64,000 nt of DNA from CAZDQL01 sp964507325 (GTDB taxonomy: Bacteria > Planctomycetota > UBA1135 > GCA-002686595), in assembly GCA_964507325.1 (NCBI GenBank), contig CAZDQL010000026.1, positions 1-64,000 on the forward strand, given 5' to 3'. The notes below the pieces were generated by a model. It did no database searches. It worked only from the letters and a program-made list of their open reading frames with translations, and was not told where the DNA came from. How positions within the stretch are numbered: the first letter of the stretch is position 1; each line of letters starts with the position of its first letter. Made by a program: the position numbers and the translations under genes. Shown in pieces: positions 23,749 through 31,361 of this stretch.

Positions 23749-24099
23749 ATGGCCAAGCGCATCGACTGGTACTACCACCGCAAGGGGTGAACGAGCTGCA
23801 AGCGCGCGGACTCCTTCCTGGAGGGCCGCGCCGTCACCGTCCGTGAGATGGTGGATGCTCGCAAGGAACGCTACGAAGCTCGGGACCTGAAGCAGCTCTT
23901 CAAGGGCGCGCGGACGATCACCGTCGCCCGCGGCAAGGCTGAGAAGGTCTTCGACCTGCAGCAGGACCCCCCCGGGCGCGCGGAGCTCGAGAAGGCGGTC
24001 CTGGGCCCGACCGGCAACCTGCGCGCCCCGGCGATCCGCATGGGGAAGAAGTGGTTGATCGGCTTCGGGGAAGCGCCCTTCGGCGCCACCTTCGGTTGA
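23749..24099 (+). CDS. ArsC family selenoprotein (UGA-encoded Sec at residue 14)
   Basis: A 116-residue thioredoxin-fold protein when the in-frame TGA at 23788-23790 is read as selenocysteine. The codons read MAKRIDWYYHRKG-Sec-TSCKRADSFLE, so UGA sits exactly at the first Cys of the CxxC-type motif seen in ArsC/Spx relatives. Downstream, LRAPAIRMGKKWLIGF matches the cis-Pro region of the fold. The frame is open on both sides, and a hairpin follows the UGA at a suitable distance. Initiation at a downstream ATG would remove the active site. It is probably a Sec-dependent reductase working with the redox proteins of this operon. Sec machinery genes are not in the window. Confidence 0.85.
23804..23831 (+). 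promoter_or_regulatory. SECIS-like hairpin of the ArsC-family selenoprotein
   Basis: GCGCGG (23804-23809) pairs with CCGCGC (23826-23831). Inside, CTCC pairs with GGAG around a 5-base loop at 23815-23819, 24 bases after the UGA. Distance and shape suit a bacterial SECIS element. The loop lacks the G often found in SelB-binding loops, which lowers certainty. Confidence 0.55.
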
Positions 24100-24109
24100 G
24101 GGGTGCGAC

Positions 24110-24496
24110 GTGGAGCGGACCTTCCTCCTGCTCGCCGCCCTGAACGGCTTCCTGGCGGTCGCCCTGGGGGCCTTCGGGGCCCACGGGTTGAAGAGCGCCC
24201 TGGCGGAGGCCGAGGAGGGCGCCCAGCGCCTGGCCTGGTGGGAAACGGCGGCCCACTACCACCTGACGCACGCCCTGGCGATCGCCTTCACGGCCTACCT
24301 GGCGGGGCGCGGGGCGGGTGGCTGGGCACAACTCTCCGGCTGGGCCTTCACCGCCGGGATCGTCATCTTCTGCGGCAGCCTCTACGTGATGACGGTGAGC
24401 GGAATGCGAGGCCTGGGGGCGATCACTCCGATCGGGGGCGCCCTTCTGCTCGTGGGGTGGGTCGCCGCTCTCGTCGCCGCCCTGCGCCTCGATTGA
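24110..24496 (+). CDS. DUF423 family membrane protein
   Basis: A 128-residue membrane protein with four hydrophobic helices. FLAVALGAFGAHGLKS near the N-terminus and FCGSLYVMTVSG followed by LGAITPIGG are family hallmarks. The start is GTG at 24110. It is the last gene of the sigma-54 operon, 10 bases after the selenoprotein stop. Function in the family is unknown. Confidence 0.9.
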   Translation: MERTFLLLAALNGFLAVALGAFGAHGLKSALAEAEEGAQRLAWWETAAHYHLTHALAIAFTAYLAGRGAGGWAQLSGWAFTAGIVIFCGSLYVMTVSGMRGLGAITPIGGALLLVGWVAALVAALRLD

Positions 24497-24515
24497 GGCC
24501 GCGCCAGGCCCGGGT

Positions 24516-24537
24516 CGCGATATTTCGTGGCCGCGAT
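24516..24537 (-). promoter_or_regulatory. Candidate activator-binding motif (site C)
   Basis: Read on the minus strand, this contains GGCCACGAAATATCGCG, nearly identical to site A at 22511-22529. It lies ~120-140 bases upstream of the sigma-54 promoter at 24655-24670, a typical enhancer distance. Confidence 0.5.
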
Positions 24538-24548
24538 CGTGGCCGCGA
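24525..24548 (+). repeat. Perfect 12-bp tandem repeat
   Basis: TCGTGGCCGCGA occurs twice head to tail. On the other strand each unit contains GGCCACGA, the left half of the shared activator motif, so the repeat may add binding half-sites next to site C. Confidence 0.6.
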
Positions 24549-24654
24549 GATGCCGCGCCCGAAGAGCCGCCAGGGGTCGTTGCCGCCATCGAGTCCCCCC
24601 TCGGACGCTACCATGCGCGCGTGTCGGCAGCGCGATCCTGGGTTTCTCCGCCGC

Positions 24655-24670
24655 TGGCACGGAGTCTGCA
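24655..24670 (+). promoter_or_regulatory. Sigma-54 promoter of the ferritin-like gene
   Basis: TGGCACGGAGTCTGCA has the same TGGCACG-N4-CTGCA form as the promoter at 22628-22643, including the same single departure from consensus. It lies 108 bases before the ATG at 24779, implying a leader of roughly 95 bases. Confidence 0.82.
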
Positions 24671-24778
24671 CAAGTCTGCCGTTGGCGCCCGCCGGAGCCT
24701 CGGCGCGCGCCGTCCCTTCCGAGGGCGCGCCCGCAGCCCCGATCCTCACGCAAGAGACCCGAGCCGAGAGACCACGAA

Positions 24779-25213
24779 ATGACCAAGACCAACCGCGCCG
24801 ACGAAATGGTGGCGATCCTGCAGCAGTGGCAAGCCATCGAGCGGCAGAGCATGAGCGACACCGCTGAGATCCTGGAGAAGACCCAGAGCCCGCTGATCCG
24901 GATCCTGATGGAGATCATCCGCCACGACTCCCTGATGCACCACCGCGTGCAGCAGTTCCTGGTGGACAGCCTGACCGTCGCCAACGTGACCGTCACTCGC
25001 GAGGACATCGAGGCGGTCGCCGACCAGATCGAGGCCCACGACAAGATGGAGCGCAAGACGATCGAGCTGGCGGAGAAGCTGCGCGACACCGCCTGGACCC
25101 CGGTCCACAAGCAGCTCCTCGACTACCTCGTCATCGACGAGAAGAAGCACGACGCCCTGCTGATGCAGCTGGACGAAGTCAAGGCGGGGATGACCAAGGC
25201 CAGCGGGGCCTGA
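24779..25213 (+). CDS. Ferritin-like four-helix-bundle protein, function unknown
   Basis: A 144-residue all-helical protein. HDSLMHHRVQQFL in the second helix and IDEKKHDALLMQLDEV in the last helix supply His, Asp and Glu at ferritin-like or hemerythrin-like spacing, so a metal-binding bundle is likely. No signal peptide. It has its own sigma-54 promoter and ends before a strong hairpin. Co-control with rubrerythrin and ferritin suggests a role in iron or oxidative stress; that is inference. Confidence 0.8.
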   Translation: MTKTNRADEMVAILQQWQAIERQSMSDTAEILEKTQSPLIRILMEIIRHDSLMHHRVQQFLVDSLTVANVTVTREDIEAVADQIEAHDKMERKTIELAEKLRDTAWTPVHKQLLDYLVIDEKKHDALLMQLDEVKAGMTKASGA

Positions 25214-25260
25214 GGTCCCAGGAACCGCGCGAGCAGCGATCCTTCGGGACGCCGATCCAC

Positions 25261-25302
25261 AGACGCCCTCGGGCAGCACACGCGTGCAGCCCGAGGGCGT
25301 CT
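25261..25302 (+). terminator. Strong hairpin terminator after the ferritin-like gene
   Basis: AGACGCCCTCGGGC and its exact complement form a 14-bp stem, with an inner GCAC/GTGC stem. No clear T-tract follows. It lies 47 bases after the stop codon. Confidence 0.7.
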
Positions 25303-25407
25303 CGCGTTCCGAAGAATCAGTCCCTTGTGGCGTCGGTGCGCAACTCGTAACTGCCCTCGGCGATCCAGCTCGCCGACGACGCCCCCAGCAGAGTTGCGTA
25401 CCTACGC

Positions 25408-25448
25408 GGCCCCTCGGCACCGGGCCCACGCCCATCTGCCGAGGGGCC
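25408..25448 (-). terminator. Hairpin terminator for the secreted minus-strand gene
   Basis: GGCCCCTCGGCA (25408-25419) and TGCCGAGGGGCC (25437-25448) form a perfect 12-bp stem just beyond the stop at 25469. A short direct repeat CCTACGCGG flanks it. Confidence 0.6.
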
Positions 25449-25468
25449 CCTCGTCCGCACCTACGCGG

Positions 25469-26731
25469 TCAGGGGGTGAAGGTCACCGACAGTCCCGGGC
25501 TGAAGCGACTGCTGCCCGAGACCCGCACCCAGGTCTGGAAGTTCCAGGTCTGACCCGCGGTCAGCGCTCCGCCCGGCGGGTTCGGCAGGTTGCCGGCGCC
25601 GCCGCCGGTGACACCGTTGATGAGGTCGGTGGCGAAGCTCCCACCCACGACCGCGCCGACATCCGCGTTGTAGCGCCCGATCTGAGCACCGCCCAGGCAG
25701 AGGTCGCCAATGGCACCGGGGGGATCGGTGATGATTCCGGTGCCGCTGCCGACGATGTGGTAGGCGAACTGCCCGTTCGCGGAGGCGGTCATCTCCAGGA
25801 TAGGCAGGCCGGACAGGGAGCAGGTCGAGATGCCGAGCAGGCCCTCCTGGTTCGGGTTCGTGTCGCAGTAGACCGTGCCGCAGTCACCACAGGACCCCGG
25901 CGGATCGACGCCGGCGATCTGCATGTCATAGGTGTTGCATTCCGCCGCCTGGTCGGGGCCCCAGTGCTCCACCTTCAGGTAGACGCGCACACAGGCGCCG
26001 GTGTCGTTGAGCCAGGATACGGTCTCGTTGTCGTCGGCCGACCCTCCGACGACGAGCTGGGTGCCACCGCAGCCGTCGAAGAGGTAGATGTCGATATCAC
26101 CCAGCGAGTTGCTGAAGAACACGTCGCAGGTGACCGTTCCGCCGTCTGCAACGTCCATCGAGTACCAGTCAGGATCGAGCTTGTGGACGTTCAGTCCCGG
26201 GTAGGAACCGTTGTCCATCGGCGTCGCGCTGCTGCAGTCGTCGTTGTCCTCGAAGGGGTCTGGTATGAAGTTCCAGCAGTCGTCGTACGTGAACTTGAAG
26301 GTGCCGGATCCGGAGTCTCCGACCTGCTTGGCGCCAAGGCGGATCAGGTAGGACTGATTGGCGACCGTGGGGAAGGACATGCGGGCGCCGAAAAAGGCGT
26401 TGCAGCCCGTTGCCGTACACACCAACGGCGGTGTGCTGACGGGGCAGGCCTGATCGTCGTAGACCATGATGCGCATCGCCATGCTGGACGTTCCGCAGGT
26501 ATCGATCAGATACCCCCCCGACTGGGGAGCGGTCCAACGGAACCAGACGTCCTTGCGTGACGGCTTGCCGTTGCAGTCGCTGGGACCGTCCAGGGTGGCA
26601 GACGTGTTGTCGAAGAAGTGCGGCCCGAGTCCAGAGATGCTCTGGGCGTTGGAGCAATCGTCTGCACCTTGGCCCAGGGCGGCACCGCCGAGGATCAAGG
26701 CCGCGCTCGCCATGAAGAGAGCTTGTCTCAT
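25469..26731 (-). CDS. Secreted PPC-like protein with planctomycete-type C-terminal domain
   Basis: A 420-residue exported protein with signal peptide MRQALFMASAALILGGAALGQ. The middle holds two pre-peptidase-C-like beta-sandwich units (DVWFRWTAPQSGGYLIDTCG, WYSMDVADGGTVTCDVFF), rich in paired Cys. The last ~130 residues, with GQTWNFQTWVR and FSPGLSVTF, are of a type recurrent in secreted proteins of some planctomycetes, often after a Cys-containing linker. No catalytic motif is visible. I chose the ATG at 26731 for its signal peptide. Cell-surface or extracellular role, not defined. Confidence 0.85.
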   Translation of the reverse strand: MRQALFMASAALILGGAALGQGADDCSNAQSISGLGPHFFDNTSATLDGPSDCNGKPSRKDVWFRWTAPQSGGYLIDTCGTSSMAMRIMVYDDQACPVSTPPLVCTATGCNAFFGARMSFPTVANQSYLIRLGAKQVGDSGSGTFKFTYDDCWNFIPDPFEDNDDCSSATPMDNGSYPGLNVHKLDPDWYSMDVADGGTVTCDVFFSNSLGDIDIYLFDGCGGTQLVVGGSADDNETVSWLNDTGACVRVYLKVEHWGPDQAAECNTYDMQIAGVDPPGSCGDCGTVYCDTNPNQEGLLGISTCSLSGLPILEMTASANGQFAYHIVGSGTGIITDPPGAIGDLCLGGAQIGRYNADVGAVVGGSFATDLINGVTGGGAGNLPNPPGGALTAGQTWNFQTWVRVSGSSRFSPGLSVTFTP

Positions 26732-26830
26732 TCCAGTTGCCTCTGTGTTTTGAAGGAGGATGTGCCCGTGAATGGGAGGGAGGGGCGCTTGCCCAATTGA
26801 AACCGACCTCTCCAAGCTTGGACACCCTTG

Positions 26831-26856
26831 CCCCCCTCAGGCCCCTTTCAGGGGGG
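26831..26856 (-). terminator. Probable terminator downstream of rsmB
   Basis: CCCCCCT (26831-26837) and AGGGGGG (26850-26856) form a 7-bp G/C stem with a 12-base loop, about 90 bases past the rsmB stop. Confidence 0.4.
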
Positions 26857-26946
26857 GTACCCCGTGTCGTCGCCGCAATCCAACTCCCACCCGACATGGG
26901 ATTTCCGGACGACGATCGGCTCCAGTCCGTCGCGAATTGCGCGTGG

Positions 26947-28299
26947 CTACCTCGGCGAATTGCCGTCCAGGCCGACCTCTATGCGCGCGGCGTATCCCCC
27001 GTCGATCGGTCCCGCGGACTCCAATCCCCCAGGCAGAACGTCGCGCTCTTCCCTTAGCGTCCAGCCGGCGCTTTCCTGCAAGAACGCGCCGATCTGGCGC
27101 CGCCCCTCTTCCGGTTCGATCGAGCAGGTCGAATAGACCAAGCGACCGCCGGGCCGCACCCGTGCGGCGGCCTCGCGCAGCAGACGGGCTTGAAGAGCGA
27201 CCACCTCTCGCAGGGACCCTGGACCGAAGCGCCAGCGAGCGCCGGGGCGGGCGGCGAGGACGCCGGTGTTGGTGCAGGGGGCGTCGAGCAGCACGGCGTC
27301 GAAGAGTTGCCCCTGCGCCAAGGCGGCGGTCCCGTCGCAGGCCAGGGCGTGCACTGGCGAGGCCGGGGGGATGCGCTCGAGGTTGGGAGTCAAGCGGGCG
27401 AGGCGGGTGGGGTTGGAGTCGACGGCGAGGACGCGGGCGCCCGATTGGGCCAGGATCACGGTTTTCCCCCCCGGCGCGGCGCAGAGGTCGAGCACGCGCT
27501 CCCCCTCGACCGCGCCGACCAGTTCGGCGGCGCGCAGGGCGGTCTCGCCCTGGATCGTCAGGCGACCCTCCAGGAAGGCCGGTGAGGCCACCACCGCCTC
27601 CGTGACGCGCGACTCCGCCAGCAGGACGCGGGGGTGGCGGCCCTTCCGGGTTTCGACCCCCTCGCCCGCGAGCTCCGCCGCGAGCGCCGCGCGCTCGCCA
27701 GCGAGCACGACCAAGGAGAGGGGCGGCGGGTCGAGCGCCTGGCGCGCGAGCTCCCGCGCGCGCTCCCAGCCGTAGCGCTTGCTCCAGCGCTTGAGCAGGG
27801 CCGCCGGAACGGACAGCGCGTCCTCACCCCAGAGCAGGGGATGCTCTTCGGGGTCGCGGAAGACCGGCTCCTCCAGGTGCCAGCGACTGCCGAGCACGTC
27901 GCGCTGCGCATCCCCCGCGCTCCCCGCCCGCCGCGCGCGCAGGAGCGTGCGCAGCACCGCATTGACGTAGCGGCTGCGCGGCAGGTTGACCGTGTCGCGA
28001 CAGGCGCTCACCGTCTCGGAGACGGCGGCGTGGTCGGGGATGCGGTCGAGGAAGAGCAGCTGCGCCGCCCCCAGCCGCAGATGGGCCGCCACGTCCGCCG
28101 ACGGCTTGCCGCGCGTGAAGCGCTCGACGATCGCCCGCAGGGTGGCCCGGCGGCGCACCTCGGTGCCGACGAGCGCGCGCAAGAGGGCCCGATCGCGCTT
28201 GTCGAGGCCCCAGGCGGTCGCCAGACGGTCGACCTCACGCAGCGGGGTGGTGCTGCCCGAGCGCAGGATGCGCCAGGCGGCGAGGCGGACGCTTCCCAT
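26947..28299 (-). CDS. rsmB: 16S rRNA m5C967 methyltransferase RsmB
   Basis: A 450-residue fusion of an N-terminal NusB-like RNA-binding domain (RLAAWRILRSGSTTPL, RLGAAQLLFLDRIPDHAAVSE) and a C-terminal Rossmann m5C methyltransferase. SAM binding is LDLCAAPGGKT. Catalytic cysteines are in DAPCTNTGV and STCSIEPEE. It methylates C967 of 16S rRNA. It follows fmt by 4 bases, a classical fmt-rsmB pairing. Confidence 0.94.
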   Translation of the reverse strand: MGSVRLAAWRILRSGSTTPLREVDRLATAWGLDKRDRALLRALVGTEVRRRATLRAIVERFTRGKPSADVAAHLRLGAAQLLFLDRIPDHAAVSETVSACRDTVNLPRSRYVNAVLRTLLRARRAGSAGDAQRDVLGSRWHLEEPVFRDPEEHPLLWGEDALSVPAALLKRWSKRYGWERARELARQALDPPPLSLVVLAGERAALAAELAGEGVETRKGRHPRVLLAESRVTEAVVASPAFLEGRLTIQGETALRAAELVGAVEGERVLDLCAAPGGKTVILAQSGARVLAVDSNPTRLARLTPNLERIPPASPVHALACDGTAALAQGQLFDAVLLDAPCTNTGVLAARPGARWRFGPGSLREVVALQARLLREAAARVRPGGRLVYSTCSIEPEEGRRQIGAFLQESAGWTLREERDVLPGGLESAGPIDGGYAARIEVGLDGNSPR

Positions 28300-28303
28300 C
28301 GGC

Positions 28304-29263
28304 TCAGGGCTCCCGATCGTCGTCGCCGGCCGCCCCCAGGCGGGCCCCGGGCTCGAGGCGCGCCCCGCGCAGGAAGTCCGCCCCGTCCATGGCGCCCCGG
28401 CCGGCCGGTTTGACGCGCAGGAGCTCCAAGCCCCCCGACCCCTCCCCCGCGGCGACCTGGAGGGCGCTGCGCTGCGCCTGGACCTCCCCCGGCTCGCCGC
28501 GGATCGACTCGTCGGCGCGCACCGCCAGCAGGACCAGCTCGCGACCGTCAGGGAGGGTCGTGCGCGCCCCCGGCCAGGGGGTCATGGCGCGCACCAGGAG
28601 TGCGATCTCCTGCGCGGTGCGCGTCCACGGCACGATCCCATCCTCCTTCTTCAGTTTGCGCGCGTAGGTCACCAGCTCGGGATCCTGCGGCGTGAAGACC
28701 GCTGTTCCCGCCGCGAGAGAGTCGAGCGCCTCGACGATCGCCCCCCCCCCGAGCTCCGCCAAGCGCGCCAGCAGCTCGCCGCTCGTCTCCTCCTCCCCGA
28801 TCTCCGTTCTACGCTCGAGCAGGACGTCCCCCTCATCCAGCGCCAGCACCATGCGCTGGATCGAAACCCCCGTGGTGCGGTCCCCAGACAGGATCGCGCG
28901 CTGGATCGGCGCCGCCCCCCGCCAGCGCGGCAGCAGGGAGGCGTGGACGTTGAGGGCGCCGTGGGGGGCGAGCTCCAAGAGGTCCTCGCGCAGGATCTCG
29001 CCGAAGCTGGCGACGACCAGGACCTCGGGGTCCAGCGCCCCCAGGGTCTCGAGGAAGCCCGCCTCCTTCGTCGAGGCCGGCTGCAGGAGCTCGCACCCGG
29101 CGTCCCGCGCCGCCGCGGCCACCTCCGAGAGGCGCACCGAGCGACCTCGACCGCGGGGACGGTCGGGGCGGGTGACCACCGCCGCCACCTCGTGCCCGCT
29201 ACCCAAGAGGTGGCGCAGGACCGATGTGCCGAAGGGCGGCGATCCCAGGAAGACCAGGCGCAC
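28304..29263 (-). CDS. fmt: Methionyl-tRNA formyltransferase
   Basis: A 319-residue Fmt. The N-terminus MRLVFLGSPPFGTSVL and the formyl-transfer core ALNVHASLLPRWRGAAPIQRAI (split by the HxSLLP motif with catalytic Asn and His) are diagnostic, with GVSIQRMVLALDEGDVL after it. The C-terminal tRNA-binding beta barrel follows. It formylates initiator Met-tRNA. It lies between trxA and rsmB on the same strand. Confidence 0.95.
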   Translation of the reverse strand: MRLVFLGSPPFGTSVLRHLLGSGHEVAAVVTRPDRPRGRGRSVRLSEVAAAARDAGCELLQPASTKEAGFLETLGALDPEVLVVASFGEILREDLLELAPHGALNVHASLLPRWRGAAPIQRAILSGDRTTGVSIQRMVLALDEGDVLLERRTEIGEEETSGELLARLAELGGGAIVEALDSLAAGTAVFTPQDPELVTYARKLKKEDGIVPWTRTAQEIALLVRAMTPWPGARTTLPDGRELVLLAVRADESIRGEPGEVQAQRSALQVAAGEGSGGLELLRVKPAGRGAMDGADFLRGARLEPGARLGAAGDDDREP

Positions 29264-29278
29264 CGATCCTCGTGGCCG

Positions 29279-29602
29279 CTAGAGATGCGGCTCGACCGCC
29301 TCCTTCAGGGCCTCGTACTTCATCACGCCGATGAGCTGGGTGGCGACCTCGCCGCCCTTGATCACCAGGAAGGTGGGGATCGAGGTGATGCCGTACTTGG
29401 CGGGAACCTCGGGGTTGTCCTGGGTGTTGAGCTTCACCACGCGTACGCGCTCGCCGAGCTCCTTCGCCAGCTTGTCGACGAAGGGCCCCATGGTCCTGCA
29501 GGGACCACACCAGGGGGCCCAGAAGTCGACCAGGACGGGAGTGTCGCTCTTGAGAACGTTGACATCCCAGGTGCTGTCGGTGACGTCGGTGGCGCTGCTC
29601 AT
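29279..29602 (-). CDS. trxA: Thioredoxin
   Basis: A 107-residue cytoplasmic thioredoxin with active site WCGPC (C32, C35), VLVDFWAPWCGPC and the cis-Pro segment ITSIPTFLVIKGG. It reduces protein disulfides. It heads the trxA-fmt-rsmB strand run with a 15-base gap to fmt; 92 bases separate it from scpA. Confidence 0.96.
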   Translation of the reverse strand: MSSATDVTDSTWDVNVLKSDTPVLVDFWAPWCGPCRTMGPFVDKLAKELGERVRVVKLNTQDNPEVPAKYGITSIPTFLVIKGGEVATQLIGVMKYEALKEAVEPHL

Positions 29603-29694
29603 CTGAGGTTGCTCAGGAATGGGTGACAGGAGGAGGGGGCGAATATGGGCTGGCGGCGGGACGTGGTCCAGCCTGGGCGGCGAGTTTCTGGAGG

Positions 29695-30549
29695 CTACCC
29701 CTCAGAGGGGGGAGGAGCGGCTGGTGGGCGCTCCCCGTCGACCGCCTCGAGACCGTCCTCGGCGGGTTCTTCGTCCATGAACTGGGTGGCGCCGATCAGA
29801 TCCTCCAGGTCGGAAGTCGGCGCGTTGAGGACGACCTGGATCTCGGTGCCCCGCCCCGGCTGGTGGGCGCTGACCACACCCAGCTTCATCAGCTCGAGCA
29901 CGGCGCAGAAGACCCCGATCAACCCCTCCCGGGTCACGCGCTCGTCGAAGGCGAGCAGGAGCTCCCGCATCGGCAGGGAACCCCGGGAGTGGACCGCCTG
30001 CCCCACGTTCCTGACGTACCAGCGCAGCGGCCGCGGGTCCCCCTTCACGCGGTGCGGGCGCCCCGCCAGGGTCTCGCGCATCAGGCGCGAGAAGGCGGCC
30101 AGGAGGTCCCAGGAGGTCAACTCCCCCAGGTCGAGGGTCTTCTCCGGGGCGTGGTGGGCCACCTCGCCCTTGAAGCCGCGCTCGTGCATCGACTGGCGCC
30201 GGCGCCAGCGATCCTCCAGGTCGGTGGATGCGGCTTTGAAGCGCCGGTACTCGATCAGGCGCTGAATCAGCTCGTCCTCCGGGTCGAGCTCGTCCTCCAG
30301 CTCGACCTCCTCCCGCGGCAGGAGGGAGCGGGACTTGATCGCCATCAGCGTGCTGGCCATCACCAGGAAGTCCCCGGCGACCTCGATGTCCAGGTCCTCC
30401 AGGGCGCGCAGGTACTCCAGGTAGCGGTCGACCACCTCGGAGATGCGCACCTCGTGGATCTCCACCTCCTGCTCCCGCACCAGATGCAGGAGCAGGTCCA
30501 TCGGGCCGCGGAAGACCTGCTCGAGGGTGAGGGTGAAGTCCTCGCTCAC
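29695..30549 (-). CDS. scpA: Segregation and condensation protein A
   Basis: A 284-residue kleisin. The N-terminal FRGPMDLLLHLVREQEVEI and FLVMASTLMAIKSRSLLP are ScpA hallmarks; the C-terminus has a winged-helix region (LGVVSAHQ) and a poorly conserved acidic Pro-rich tail. It bridges SMC heads in chromosome condensation. The GTG start at 30549 overlaps the upstream protease stop as GTGA. No scpB follows in the window. Confidence 0.92.
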   Translation of the reverse strand: MSEDFTLTLEQVFRGPMDLLLHLVREQEVEIHEVRISEVVDRYLEYLRALEDLDIEVAGDFLVMASTLMAIKSRSLLPREEVELEDELDPEDELIQRLIEYRRFKAASTDLEDRWRRRQSMHERGFKGEVAHHAPEKTLDLGELTSWDLLAAFSRLMRETLAGRPHRVKGDPRPLRWYVRNVGQAVHSRGSLPMRELLLAFDERVTREGLIGVFCAVLELMKLGVVSAHQPGRGTEIQVVLNAPTSDLEDLIGATQFMDEEPAEDGLEAVDGERPPAAPPPSEG

Positions 30550-31193
30550 CAGGCGCCCCCGGTGAGCGTGTTGAGGAAGTCGATGATCGGGTTGACCGTG
30601 GTCGTCAGGATCACGCGCAGGCCCCGGGTCAAGAGCAGCGCGAAGATGATCAGCATGCCCCAGCGCTCGAGGGCGATGTAGGGCTCCCGCAGCCCCGAGG
30701 GCAAGAGCCAGGCCAGGACCCGCGAGCCGTCCAGGGGTGGCACGGGGATCATGTTGAAGACGGCGAGAATGACGTTGAAGAACATCGCCAGAGCCATGAC
30801 CCTCGGCGCGAGCAGCGCGCCGTCCATTCCCACGGAATAGACGAGGATCTTCCACACCACGAAGAAGACCACCGCCAAGAGCAGGTTGGAGAGCGGCCCC
30901 GCGATCGACACCAGCATCATGTCCCGCCGGGGCTTGCGCAGGTTGTAGTAGTTCACCGGCACCGGCTTGGCTCCCCCGAACATGAACCCGGCGGTGTAGT
31001 ACAGGATCGCCGGCAACAGGATCGTCATGAAGGGGTCGATGTGCGCGACCGGGTTCAGCGTCATGCGCCCCATGTCCCGCGCCGTGTTGTCGCCGCAGAG
31101 GTGGGCCACGTAGGCGTGGGCCGCTTCGTGGATCCCGAGGGAGAGGATCAGGAATGCGATCCCCAGGACGATTTCGAGGGTATCGGGGGTCAT
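30546..31193 (-). CDS. Site-2 protease family (M50) membrane metalloprotease
   Basis: A 215-residue polytopic membrane protein. The zinc motif HEAAH occurs in the first helix (LSLGIHEAAHAYVAH) and the second ligand in NMIPVPPLDGSRVL. The family is the small RseP-unrelated M50B group without PDZ. It is translationally coupled to scpA. The substrate is unknown. It is divergent from kdsD, with 168 bases between them. Confidence 0.92.
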   Translation of the reverse strand: MTPDTLEIVLGIAFLILSLGIHEAAHAYVAHLCGDNTARDMGRMTLNPVAHIDPFMTILLPAILYYTAGFMFGGAKPVPVNYYNLRKPRRDMMLVSIAGPLSNLLLAVVFFVVWKILVYSVGMDGALLAPRVMALAMFFNVILAVFNMIPVPPLDGSRVLAWLLPSGLREPYIALERWGMLIIFALLLTRGLRVILTTTVNPIIDFLNTLTGGAW

Positions 31194-31361
31194 GGAGGGG
31201 GCGTGCGCGAACTGGCGTTATAGCACCCCACCTGGGGGCGTCCAATCGGGCCTGCGCCTTCCTTGCCCCCCCCTGACCACCGACCTAGAATCCCGCGACT
31301 CGGCGGGCACCCGCCCGCCCCCGGGAGCCGCGGGACCGCAGCAGCAGGACAGGAGCCACCG

